The notes under the pieces are model-generated. The model was not told the DNA's origin, made no database searches, and was given only the letters and a program-made list of their open reading frames with translations. From Amycolatopsis arida (GTDB lineage Bacteria; Actinomycetota; Actinomycetes; Mycobacteriales; Pseudonocardiaceae), in the NCBI RefSeq assembly GCF_900115565.1, contig NZ_FOWW01000004.1, positions 124,001-188,000 of the forward strand: DNA of 64,000 nt, in the 5' to 3' direction. How positions within the stretch are numbered: the stretch's first letter is position 1; each line of letters starts with the position of its first letter. Positions 19,037-26,443 of this stretch are shown here, one piece after another. The position numbers and the translations under genes are program-made.

Positions 19037-20062
19037 TCAGCCGGCGGCGTCGCGCTCGGCGGGGACCGCCGCACCGCCCGCCGGGGCGCGGGTCCCGGCC
19101 GAGTGGTGCACGCCGGCCGCGAAGTAGGCGAGCAGCTCGGCCACCTCGGCCGGGTCGTCCAGCTGCGGGCAATGCCCCCAGTCGTCGCGGACCAGCAGCC
19201 TGCTGTGCGGCACGAGCGCGTGCAGCTGCCGCCCGGACGCCGCGCTGACCAGGCGGTCCTTGCCGCCGGCGACCACGAGCAGCGGCACTCGCACGCGGTC
19301 GAGCTGGTAGGCCGCGGCGAGCTCGGTGATGAGCTGGCGGGCCTGGTGGAGGCGGTGCGTGGTGCTGCGGTAGTCCGGGAACAGCTCGAGGAACCGGCGC
19401 ACGTGCTCCGGCTCCGCGGTGGTCCGGTCGCCGTAGAGCAGCCACGGCACGACCTGCTCGGCGATCGCGCGGACGACGAACCGGGGCACCGGAAGCGGCA
19501 GCGTCGAGTACAGCCGTAGCGGCAGCGGGTACCGGGCGACGGTGCGGATCAGCCACGAGTCGACGAACCCCGGGGCCGCGATGGACGCGATCCCAGCCAG
19601 CGGCAACCGCGGATCCTGCGCGGCACGCAGGCCGAGCGTGCCGCCGAGCGAGTTGCCGGCCAGCACCACGGTGCCCAGCGCCGCCTGCTCCCGCAGCAGC
19701 GCCGCGGTGAACATGTCGAGCTGCGGCAGCATCGGCCCCGGCCGCAGCGCCTCGGCCGCACCGAACCCGGGCAGGTCCACCGCCACCGCCGGGTGGCCGG
19801 CCGCGCCCAGCTCCTCCAGCACCGGGCGCCAGGTGTCCGCGCTGTCGCAGTAGCCGTGCAGCAGCACTAGGCGGGGACGCTCCGACCGCGCGGCCCCGCG
19901 CCGCCGCGGCCGCGCGCGTCGCGGCCCTTCCTGCGGGGGCCCGACCTCGAGCACCCTCGTGCGCACCCCGGCGATCCGGCGGTGCCCGACCCGGACCACC
20001 GCCGGATCGGTCTCCTGCCGGCCCGGTGGGGTGAGCGGGGCGGCCCGCCGTGTCGCGGTCAC
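19037..20062 (-). CDS. Alpha/beta-fold hydrolase
   Basis: 341 codons from GTG. The oxyanion block is LLHGYCDSADTW, the nucleophile elbow GNSLGG, and the acid and His blocks VVAGGKDRLVS and DDWGHCPQLDDP. The triad Ser-Asp-His is therefore intact. A basic Arg-rich stretch (about 45-60) precedes the fold, and there is no signal peptide. Substrate unknown: such proteins include esterases, lipases and haloalkane dehalogenases. The start is uncertain, because the first 60 residues are not conserved in appearance. Confidence 0.82.
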   Translation of the reverse strand: MTATRRAAPLTPPGRQETDPAVVRVGHRRIAGVRTRVLEVGPPQEGPRRARPRRRGAARSERPRLVLLHGYCDSADTWRPVLEELGAAGHPAVAVDLPGFGAAEALRPGPMLPQLDMFTAALLREQAALGTVVLAGNSLGGTLGLRAAQDPRLPLAGIASIAAPGFVDSWLIRTVARYPLPLRLYSTLPLPVPRFVVRAIAEQVVPWLLYGDRTTAEPEHVRRFLELFPDYRSTTHRLHQARQLITELAAAYQLDRVRVPLLVVAGGKDRLVSAASGRQLHALVPHSRLLVRDDWGHCPQLDDPAEVAELLAYFAAGVHHSAGTRAPAGGAAVPAERDAAG

Positions 20063-20160
20063 CTGTCCAGGCTAGCCAAGGACTCTCGACTTCCGCTCGG
20101 AAACCGTGGATCACAAACACGTATCGGCACGGCGTCAACGAGGCGTCTGCCCAGGTCAGC

Positions 20161-21129
20161 TCACTCCCGGACGAAGACGATCTTGCCGGCGGTCGCCCCC
20201 TCGTGCATGTCCCGGAAGCCCCGCTCGGCCTCGGTGAACGGCAGTTCGGCGCCGATCTGCGGGCGGATGCCGGCGAGGTCGACGTAGGCCAGCAGGTCGG
20301 CCAGCTCGTCCCGGGTGCCCATGGTCGAGCCGACCACCCGCAGTTGCAGGAAGAACACCCGCTGCAGTTCGGCGTCGGCGTTCGGTCCGCTGGTCGAGCC
20401 GGAGACCACGATGACCCCACCCGGCTTGAGCGAGCGCACCGAGTGCCCCCACGTCGCCTTGCCGACCGTCTCGAACACGGCGTCGACTCGCTCCGGGAGC
20501 CGAGCCCCGGACTCGAACGTCCGGTGCGCGCCGAGCCGCTCCGCCAGCGCCCGCTTCTCCTCGGTACGTCCGGTCGACCACACCCGCATCCCGGCCGCCA
20601 CGCCGAGCTGGACCAGCGCGGTGGCGACGCCGCCCGACGCGCCCTGCACCAGCATCGTCTGCCCGGGGCGCAGGCCCGACTTGACGAACAGCATGCGGTA
20701 GGCGGTCAGCCAGGCGGTTCCCATGGTCGCCGCCTCGGTGAAGGACAGGCTCGCCGGCTTGGGCAGCACGTTGCGGGCCGGCACCACGACCCAGTCGGCG
20801 AAGGTGCCCTGGTACCTCTCGGTGAGCAGGGTGCGCTTCGGGTCGAGCGTGTCGTCGCCCTGCCAGCCGGGCGCGTTGACCACCGAGTGCAGCACCACCT
20901 CGGTGCCGTCGTCCAGCACGCCGGCGCCGTCGCAGCCGAGGATCATCGGGAACTGGTTGGGTTTGATGCCCACCCCGCGCAGCGTCCAGATGTCGTGCAT
21001 GTTCAGGCTGGCCGCCCTGACCGCCACCCTGACCCACCCCTCGGGCACCTCGGGCTCCGGCCGTTCGCCCACCACCAGGGAGGCGAGCGGGTCGTCCTGG
21101 TTCGGTTCCTTCGCGTACACGGCAAACAT
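20161..21129 (-). CDS. Zinc-binding/quinone-type MDR dehydrogenase
   Basis: 322 codons from ATG. A medium-chain dehydrogenase: an N-terminal GroES-like domain with ASLNMHDIWTLRG and ILGCDGAGVL, then a Rossmann domain with VQGASGGVATALVQLGVAAG (NADPH site, about residues 155-175) and a closing block ATAGKIVFVRE. The catalytic-zinc cysteine of alcohol dehydrogenases is replaced (NMHD), so it behaves like a quinone oxidoreductase or enoyl reductase rather than a true zinc alcohol dehydrogenase. It stands alone and diverges from the RNase cluster. Confidence 0.87.
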   Translation of the reverse strand: MFAVYAKEPNQDDPLASLVVGERPEPEVPEGWVRVAVRAASLNMHDIWTLRGVGIKPNQFPMILGCDGAGVLDDGTEVVLHSVVNAPGWQGDDTLDPKRTLLTERYQGTFADWVVVPARNVLPKPASLSFTEAATMGTAWLTAYRMLFVKSGLRPGQTMLVQGASGGVATALVQLGVAAGMRVWSTGRTEEKRALAERLGAHRTFESGARLPERVDAVFETVGKATWGHSVRSLKPGGVIVVSGSTSGPNADAELQRVFFLQLRVVGSTMGTRDELADLLAYVDLAGIRPQIGAELPFTEAERGFRDMHEGATAGKIVFVRE

Positions 21130-21189
21130 GGGGGTCAACCTACCCGCCCGTCGCTCGGGGTACAGCCGGGCCGGCGTAGGCTCACCGGC

Positions 21190-21390
21190 GTGCTGGACGG
21201 ACTGACCGCGTGGTGGGACACGTTCGAGCTGTGGCTCGCGCAACGCTGGTTCCCGGTGCAGTTCGTCCTGGTGATGGCGGTGCTCGTGCCGCTGTGCCTG
21301 GGGGTGGCGTGGGTGCTCGGCTGGCTGGTCGACCGCCTGCCCCACCGGTTCGGCGTGACCCGGGAACAGGAGCCGCCGGGCCGGTCTTAG
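21190..21390 (+). CDS. Small single-pass membrane protein
   Basis: 66 codons from GTG, located 9 bp before the RNase gene. One strongly hydrophobic segment lies at about residues 20-45 (WFPVQFVLVMAVLVPLCLG), preceded by a Trp-rich amphipathic stretch and followed by a charged tail. The codon pattern is strongly GC3-biased, so it looks real despite its size. I recognise no family. Being the first gene of a tight trio with RNase and barstar, it might help export or anchor the RNase; this is inference from position only. Confidence 0.6.
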   Translation: MLDGLTAWWDTFELWLAQRWFPVQFVLVMAVLVPLCLGVAWVLGWLVDRLPHRFGVTREQEPPGRS

Positions 21391-21399
21391 GGTGTCGCC

Positions 21400-21837
21400 A
21401 TGCGGAACCGGAGACGGATCACCGCCGCGCTGGTCGGGTTGATCGTCCTGGTGCTCGGCGGCTGGCTGGTGCAGGAGGCCGTCACCGACGGTGGGGGTGC
21501 CGGCGCACCGGCCGGAACCAGCCAGGCACCGGCTCTGGGCGCGGAGTCCGGGCAGCGGGCGGTGCCGCTGTCGAGCCTGCCTCCAGAGGCACGTGATACC
21601 TGGAAACTGATCGAGCAGGACGGGCCGTTCCCGTACCCGGACCGGGACGGGAGCGTGTTCGAGAATCGGGAGAAGCTGTTGCCCCCCAAGGCGTCCGGGT
21701 ACTACCGGGAATACACCGTGCCGACGCCGGGCAGCCGGGATCGCGGCCCGCGGCGGCTGGTCACCGGCTCCGGCGGCGAGTTGTACTACACGGACGACCA
21801 CTACGCGTCGTTCGTCCTCGTGGACCCGGCCCGGTGA
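21400..21837 (+). CDS. Guanyl-specific ribonuclease (RNase Sa/barnase superfamily), secreted or membrane-anchored
   Basis: 145 codons from ATG. Residues 1-27 are a signal peptide or anchor (RNRRR then a Val/Leu core). Then comes a linker rich in Ala and Gly, and the RNase domain at about 55-145. Aligned by eye with Streptomyces RNase Sa, the catalytic set is present: E104 (YYREYTV), R115 and R119 (DRGPRRL), H134 (DDHYASF). The enzyme cleaves RNA after guanosine. RNase Sa has one disulfide, but this protein has no cysteine at all. The barstar gene overlaps its stop codon by 4 bp, giving an enzyme-inhibitor pair. Confidence 0.92.
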   Translation: MRNRRRITAALVGLIVLVLGGWLVQEAVTDGGGAGAPAGTSQAPALGAESGQRAVPLSSLPPEARDTWKLIEQDGPFPYPDRDGSVFENREKLLPPKASGYYREYTVPTPGSRDRGPRRLVTGSGGELYYTDDHYASFVLVDPAR

Positions 21838-22226
21838 GCACCGTGGACACACCGAACGTCAGCTCCATCGCCGACGGCGCGCGGGCGCGCGGGGCGTTCC
21901 CGCACGTGGTGAACGCCGGCGCGCGGCCGGACAAGATGTCCACACTGGACGCCATCGCCGCCGCGTTCTCGTTCCCCGACTGGTTCGGCCGGAACCTGGA
22001 CGCGCTGTACGACATGCTCACCGACCTGTCCTGGCTGCCCACCGGTGAGCACGTGCTGATCTGGGTGGACGCGGACGCGTTGAAGCGCGCGGACCCGAAG
22101 GGCTACCTGGGCATCCACGGCGTGCTCTCCGACGCCCAGCGGGCCACCACGCACGGCGCGGACCGGTCCGACCTCCGCCGGCTCACCGTGGTGCTGACCT
22201 CCGGCGACGGCAGCGCGCCGGAGTAG
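21834..22226 (+). CDS. Barstar family RNase inhibitor
   Basis: 130 codons from GTG; the start overlaps the RNase stop (GTGA), ensuring coupled translation. The signature FGRNLDALYDMLTDLSW (about residues 43-60) corresponds to the barstar helix and loop that plug the barnase active site. Barstar protects the producer's cytoplasm from its own guanyl RNase. Length is slightly above classical barstar (about 90), with an N-terminal extension of some 20 residues. Confidence 0.92.
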   Translation: MSTVDTPNVSSIADGARARGAFPHVVNAGARPDKMSTLDAIAAAFSFPDWFGRNLDALYDMLTDLSWLPTGEHVLIWVDADALKRADPKGYLGIHGVLSDAQRATTHGADRSDLRRLTVVLTSGDGSAPE

Positions 22227-22281
22227 CCCGGCGTCCGGTTCGATCAAGCCGGCGGACGGTCGGTCGTGCGAAGCTGACGAC

Positions 22282-22722
22282 ATGGAGCAACGCGTCGACA
22301 TCCTCACCCTCGCCACGGCCGACCTGGACGCCGCCCGGCGGTTCTACCGCGACGGGCTGGGCTGGTCCCCGCTGTTGGACGTGCCCGACGAGATCGTCTT
22401 CTTCCAGGTGGCGCCCAGGCTGGTGCTGGGCCTGTTCCGTGCCGACAGGTTCCGCGCGGACCTCGGCGGCACCGCGGCCGAGCCGTCGCTGACCGGGATC
22501 ACCCTGTCGCACAACGTCGCCAGCCCGGACGCGGTGGACGAGACCGTGCGGGCGGCGGTGCGCGCCGGCGCTCGATTGGTCAAGCCGCCGCAGCGGGCGG
22601 ACTTCGGCGGCTACCACGGGCACGTCGCCGACCCGAACGGCGTTATCTGGGAGATCTGTCACAACCCGGGCTGGCGGGTCGACCCCGACGGCCGGGTGCA
22701 CCTGGAGGAGATCCCGGACTGA
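22282..22722 (+). CDS. VOC-family protein (glyoxalase/bleomycin-resistance type)
   Basis: 146 codons from ATG. Two beta-alpha-beta-beta-beta units are visible: ILTLATADLDAARRFYRDGLGW at the start and GYHGHVADPNGVIWEICHNPGW near the end, the latter carrying the Glu of the WEI(C/A) metal site. Such proteins bind or convert small molecules; many are annotated as bleomycin resistance without proof. It is followed by a secreted protein gene 36 bp on. Substrate unknown. Confidence 0.85.
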   Translation: MEQRVDILTLATADLDAARRFYRDGLGWSPLLDVPDEIVFFQVAPRLVLGLFRADRFRADLGGTAAEPSLTGITLSHNVASPDAVDETVRAAVRAGARLVKPPQRADFGGYHGHVADPNGVIWEICHNPGWRVDPDGRVHLEEIPD

Positions 22723-22758
22723 GTGTCGCTCCGGGGGCCGCTCGTTCGTCTCCCGGAC

Positions 22759-23256
22759 ATGAACACGGCACGACGTCCGCGACCGCTGGCCCTCCTGCTG
22801 CTGACGGCGCTTCCCTTCGCCGGGGTGGCACCGGCCGGAGCGGCCGCGCCGGGCGGGCGCCTCACCGGCGTCTTCACCATCACCTCGTGGAACGAGAGCA
22901 CGCACCACGAGCTCCCCGGCGGGGCACGGCTGATCCACCTCACCGCCACCGACACGTTCGCCGGCGGCATCACCGGCGAGGCGTGGGCGGAGGAGGAGCA
23001 CCTGATCCGCGCCGACGGCACCCGCGACTTCGCCGGGATGATCGTCGTGACCGGGCGAGTCGGCACCAGGGCGGGCGGCTTCGTGATCCGGACGACCGGC
23101 ACGTTCGACGGGCACACCGCGCGCAGCGACTGGCGGGTCGTCCCCGACTCGGGCACCGGAGGGTTGCGTGGCCTGCGCGGTGTCGGCGGTGACCGGGTGA
23201 CCGCCGCCGACGGATCGCACGTGCGCTACACCCTCACCTACTGGTTCGACCACTAG
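22759..23256 (+). CDS. Secreted DUF3224-like protein
   Basis: 165 codons from the ATG at 22759, chosen because it gives a proper signal peptide: RRPRP, then ALLLLTALPFAGVA, and a cleavage site after AGA/AAA near residue 30. The mature part is a small beta-barrel-like domain with GGITGEAWAEEEHLI, MIVVTGRVGTRAGGFVI and a C-terminal VRYTLTYWFDH. This resembles DUF3224, a fold related to allene-oxide-cyclase-type barrels. Function is not known. An in-frame start at 22723 would add 12 residues and spoil the signal. Confidence 0.72.
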   Translation: MNTARRPRPLALLLLTALPFAGVAPAGAAAPGGRLTGVFTITSWNESTHHELPGGARLIHLTATDTFAGGITGEAWAEEEHLIRADGTRDFAGMIVVTGRVGTRAGGFVIRTTGTFDGHTARSDWRVVPDSGTGGLRGLRGVGGDRVTAADGSHVRYTLTYWFDH

Positions 23257-23290
23257 GGCCCGACCGTGCGGCCCCGGCTAGTGTCGGGGA

Positions 23291-24463
23291 ATGCTGACCA
23301 CCGTGGCCGTGCGGAACTACCGGTCACTGCGGGACCTGGTGCTGCCGCTGTCCGGGTTCACCGTGGTGACCGGTGCCAACGGCAGCGGCAAGTCCAACCT
23401 GTACCGCGCGCTGCGCCTGCTCGCCGACGCCGCGCGCAACGGCGCCGTGGCCGCGCTCGCCAGGGAGGGTGGGCTGCCCTCGACCCTGTGGGCCGGGCCC
23501 GAGGTGCACGGCCGGGCGGTGCGCGAGGGGCGAGCACCGGTGCAACCGGTGCGGCGGAGCGAGCCGGTCGGTCTCCGGCTGGGCTTCGCCGGCGACGAGT
23601 TCGGCTACGCGCTGGACCTCGGCCTGCCGGTTCCCGAGGACGAGAGCGAGTTCAACCTGGATCCGGAGGTGAAACGGGAGTGCGTGTGGCGCGGCCCGGT
23701 GCTGCGCCCGGCCACCCTGGTCGCCGACCGGGCGGGGCCCAGGATGCTCCGGCGTGACGAGTCCGGCGGCTGGGCGCAGGACGCGCACCCCATCGGACCG
23801 ACCGACAGCATGCTCAGCCAGTTCGCCGACCCGCGGGCCTGTCCCGAGCTGCTGATCGTGCGGGAGCGACTCCGCTCGTGGCGCTTCTACGACCACTTCC
23901 GCACCGACGCCGACGCCCCCGCGCGGCAGAGCCGGATCGGCACCCGCACCCCGGTGCTCGACCACGACGGCGGCGACCTCGCCCCGGCGCTGCGCACCAT
24001 CCAGGAGTTCGGCGACGGTGCCGCGCTGGGCACGGCGATCGACAACGCCTTCCCCGGTTCCCGACTGGAGGTGTTCGCTGCCGACGACGGCCGGTTCGAC
24101 CTCCGGTTCCACCAGCACGGGCTGCTCCGCCCGCTCGGCGCGGCCGAGCTGTCCGACGGCACCCTGCGCTACCTGCTCTGGGTGGCCGCGCTGCTCAGCC
24201 CGCGGCCGCCGGAACTGCTGGTGCTCAACGAACCGGAGACCAGCCTGCATCCCGACCTGGTGCCGGCGCTGGCCGCCCTGATCGCGACGGCGGCGGAGCG
24301 GACCCAGCTCGTCGTGGTCTCCCACTCCGAGCTCCTGGTGCGCGCGGTGACCGCCGTCGCGGAGGACGCCACCCCGGTGGAGCTGGTGAAGGAGCTCGGC
24401 GCCACGCAGGTCGTGGGCCAGGGTCGGCTCGACCGGCCGTCCTGGCAGTGGCCCAAGCGATGA
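23291..24463 (+). CDS. AAA-family ATPase of the RecF/OLD-like type
   Basis: 390 codons from ATG. Walker A is GANGSGKS (about residues 33-40), after the VRNYRSLRDL strand typical of RecF/SMC-like ATPases. The signature ELSDGTLRYL and Walker B LLVLNEPETSLHP lie near 285-320, and the switch His is in VVVSHSELL. No TOPRIM nuclease domain follows, so it is not a full OLD protein. Such orphan ATPases occur in phage defence and DNA repair, but no partner gene is next to it: downstream is an enoyl-CoA hydratase gene on the other strand, 2 bp away. Confidence 0.85.
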   Translation: MLTTVAVRNYRSLRDLVLPLSGFTVVTGANGSGKSNLYRALRLLADAARNGAVAALAREGGLPSTLWAGPEVHGRAVREGRAPVQPVRRSEPVGLRLGFAGDEFGYALDLGLPVPEDESEFNLDPEVKRECVWRGPVLRPATLVADRAGPRMLRRDESGGWAQDAHPIGPTDSMLSQFADPRACPELLIVRERLRSWRFYDHFRTDADAPARQSRIGTRTPVLDHDGGDLAPALRTIQEFGDGAALGTAIDNAFPGSRLEVFAADDGRFDLRFHQHGLLRPLGAAELSDGTLRYLLWVAALLSPRPPELLVLNEPETSLHPDLVPALAALIATAAERTQLVVVSHSELLVRAVTAVAEDATPVELVKELGATQVVGQGRLDRPSWQWPKR

Positions 24464-24465
24464 CG

Positions 24466-25251
24466 CTAGCCGGCGCCCGGCTCCGAGGGGACCCATGCCG
24501 CGGGGCGCTTCTGGGCGAAGGCGGTGATGCCCTCCTGGGCCTCCTCGCTGGCGAAGAACCGGGCGGAGAGCTCGAGCATGTCGGCGAACGCCGCGGACAG
24601 GGTCGAAGGTCGCTCGGTGCGCAGCAGCTCCTTGGTCGCGGCGAGCGCGTTGGGGCCGCCGAGCGACAGCGACCGGACGTAGCGGGCGACCTCGGCGTCC
24701 AGCCGCTCGGCCGGCACCGCCGCGTTGATCAGGCCGATCTCGGCGGCCCGCTCGGCGTCGAACGTGTCGCCGGTGAGGAAGAGCTCGTGCGCGGCGCGCG
24801 GGGTGAGCCGGGGGAGCACGGTCACCGAGATGACCGCGGGGACGACGCCGATCCGCACCTCGGTGAACGCGAAGGTGGCGTCCCGCACCGCGACGGCGAT
24901 GTCCGCGGCCGCCACGATGCCGACACCGCCCGCGCGGGCCGGCCCGGCGAGCTTGGCGACCACCGGTGTGGGACTGGTCCAGATCTGCTCGAGGATCTCC
25001 GGGAACTCGTTGACACCCTGGTCGGCGGCGCCGGCGCCGCGGGCCTCCTTGAGGTCCATGCCGGCGCAGAACACCGGGCCGGTGTGGTCGAGCACGATCA
25101 CCCGGACGGCCTCGTCGGCCACCGCGGTGGTGAGCCCGTCGCGGAGCTCGCGGCGGAGCTGGGCGGACAGGGCGTTGCGGTTGTGCGGCGAGTCGAGCGT
25201 GATCGTCGCGACGCCACCCGCCACCGAGTAGTGCACCAGTTCGTCAGCCAT
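24466..25251 (-). CDS. Enoyl-CoA hydratase/isomerase family protein
   Basis: 261 codons from the ATG opening MADELVHYS; 7 further in-frame codons upstream are possible. The crotonase fold shows the oxyanion-hole blocks SPHNRNALSAQL and GPVFCAGMDLKEARG near residues 20-70, and AGPARAGGVGIVAAADIAVA near 100-120. The position of the first catalytic Glu is Gly/Val here (GGVGIVAA), while an acidic residue follows in FTEVRIGVVPA, so hydratase or isomerase activity cannot be told apart. It ends with FAQKRPAAW, as usual in the family. A perfect LexA box lies 204 bp upstream of its start. Confidence 0.88.
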   Translation of the reverse strand: MADELVHYSVAGGVATITLDSPHNRNALSAQLRRELRDGLTTAVADEAVRVIVLDHTGPVFCAGMDLKEARGAGAADQGVNEFPEILEQIWTSPTPVVAKLAGPARAGGVGIVAAADIAVAVRDATFAFTEVRIGVVPAVISVTVLPRLTPRAAHELFLTGDTFDAERAAEIGLINAAVPAERLDAEVARYVRSLSLGGPNALAATKELLRTERPSTLSAAFADMLELSARFFASEEAQEGITAFAQKRPAAWVPSEPGAG

Positions 25252-25547
25252 GCGGACACTGTGACACAGCACCCGGTCCGCTCCGACGTGATCCTCGTCG
25301 GCGTGCGGTCACCGAATGTGGTCGTGGTGCGGACCGGGTTCGGGGCGGAATGGCAGGCCGTGGCGGCGGAGAACTGGACGAACTGGCGCGCCACCACAGG
25401 GTGCACGTGCGTGGCCGTACCGCCTCGTGGTTCGCCAACACCACCCGATTGTGTCGAACGCCCGTTCGAATGTCGCCGTATCGTGGACTCACGCGGCCCA
25501 TCTGACGCCGCGTTGGAAGGGGGTCGGAAGCGTGCTGGAATCGGTGG
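25252..25547. other. Intergenic region with an SOS box and no gene
   Basis: 296 bp between the enoyl-CoA hydratase start and the chelatase stop. Open frames here give no recognisable protein. The only clear signal is the LexA box at 25455-25470. Base composition is less GC-biased than in the genes around it, so a lost gene is possible. Confidence 0.55.
25455..25470. promoter_or_regulatory. Perfect LexA (SOS) box
   Basis: TCGAACGCCCGTTCGA matches the actinobacterial consensus TCGAAC-N4-GTTCGA at all twelve fixed positions. It is symmetrical, so the direction is not defined. The nearest start codon is that of the enoyl-CoA hydratase, 204 bp away on the minus strand. No known SOS gene adjoins it. 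Confidence 0.75.
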
Positions 25548-26318
25548 TCAGGCCGGGCGGGTGGCAGCGGTGGCCGTCGCCTCGGCGTATCGCTGGAGGA
25601 CCAGGTGGGCGACTTTGGTGTCCGCGCCGAGCGGTGCGGCCAGGGGGATGGCCGGGTCCGCGTGCCGGGCGAGCGTGGCGATCCGGTCGGGCAGCAGGCC
25701 CGGCGCGAGGAACCAGGACGCCACCGCGAACCGGCGGGCGCCCATGGCGCGGAGCTTCGCGATCGCCGCCGGGACGTCCGGCTTGGCCGCGCTGGCGAAC
25801 GCCGCGACCACCCCGGCGACCGGGTTCCTGGTAGCCCAGTGCCGGGCCAGGCGGCGCACCACGTCGTTCGCGGCCGCGTGCGACGAGCCCACCGCGGCCA
25901 GGACGATGCCGAGTTCGGGGTCGGTGAGGTCGGCACCGGCCGCGACGAGCCGGTCGAGGGCGAGCGCCGCCAGGGCCGGCGGGTGACCGAGCACGTCCGT
26001 CACCGACACTCGTAGCCGGGGTGAGCGGGTGGTGACCTGGTCGACCAGCGCCGGTAGGTCGACCCGGGCGTGGTAAGCGGTGCCGAGCAGCAGCGGCACC
26101 ACCACCGCCTCCCGGTGACCGTCGCCGTGCAGTGCGGTGAGGACGTCCGGCACGCTCGGCTCGGACAGGTCGAGGAACGCCGGACGCACCTCGAGACCCG
26201 GCGCGAGCGCCCGCACGACGTCGACCAGTGCCCGAATGGTCGCCGCCGAGTGTGGGTCACGACTGCCGTGCGCCACCGCCACCAGCGGCGGCGCACCACC
26301 GGCGTCACCGGTAACCAC
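25548..26318 (-). CDS. Sirohydrochlorin chelatase (CbiX-type, two-domain)
   Basis: 256 codons from the GTG at 26318, just before conserved sequence; an in-frame GTG at 26447 overlaps the cysN stop (GTGA) and would add 43 low-complexity residues. The first half starts LVAVAHGSRDPHSAATI with the metal-binding His, and has VVVPLLLGTAYHARVDLP. The second half repeats this pattern (AVGSSHAAANDVV and FAVASWFLAPGLLPDRI), so it is a full two-repeat chelatase. It inserts ferrous iron into sirohydrochlorin to make sirohaem, the cofactor of the Sir enzyme encoded upstream in the same operon. Confidence 0.85.
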   Translation of the reverse strand: MVTGDAGGAPPLVAVAHGSRDPHSAATIRALVDVVRALAPGLEVRPAFLDLSEPSVPDVLTALHGDGHREAVVVPLLLGTAYHARVDLPALVDQVTTRSPRLRVSVTDVLGHPPALAALALDRLVAAGADLTDPELGIVLAAVGSSHAAANDVVRRLARHWATRNPVAGVVAAFASAAKPDVPAAIAKLRAMGARRFAVASWFLAPGLLPDRIATLARHADPAIPLAAPLGADTKVAHLVLQRYAEATATAATRPA

Positions 26319-26395
26319 GGCGCCCCGGTTCGTGCCGTCGGCTGGCCGGGTGCCGCCGCGTGCCGTGGTACCACGATCGGGCACACCGCCAACCA

Positions 26396-26420
26396 GGGCG
26401 GGGAGGGGGTGGGGGAGGGG
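26396..26420 (+). other. G-quadruplex-capable tract between cysN and the chelatase gene
   Basis: On the plus strand there are five runs of 3-5 G separated by single bases (GGG-C-GGGG-A-GGGGG-T-GGGGG-A-GGGG). This is far denser than needed for a G4. It lies in the 125-bp gap between two genes read from the minus strand, so the transcript carries the C-rich side. Confidence 0.55.
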
Positions 26421-26443
26421 CCCCTTCGGTAGGTGCGCGGCGC

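Noticed and set aside
25316-25834. SOS-driven plus-strand gene after the LexA box
   Set aside because: The frame is mostly antisense to the chelatase gene and reads as Arg/Gly/Pro filler.
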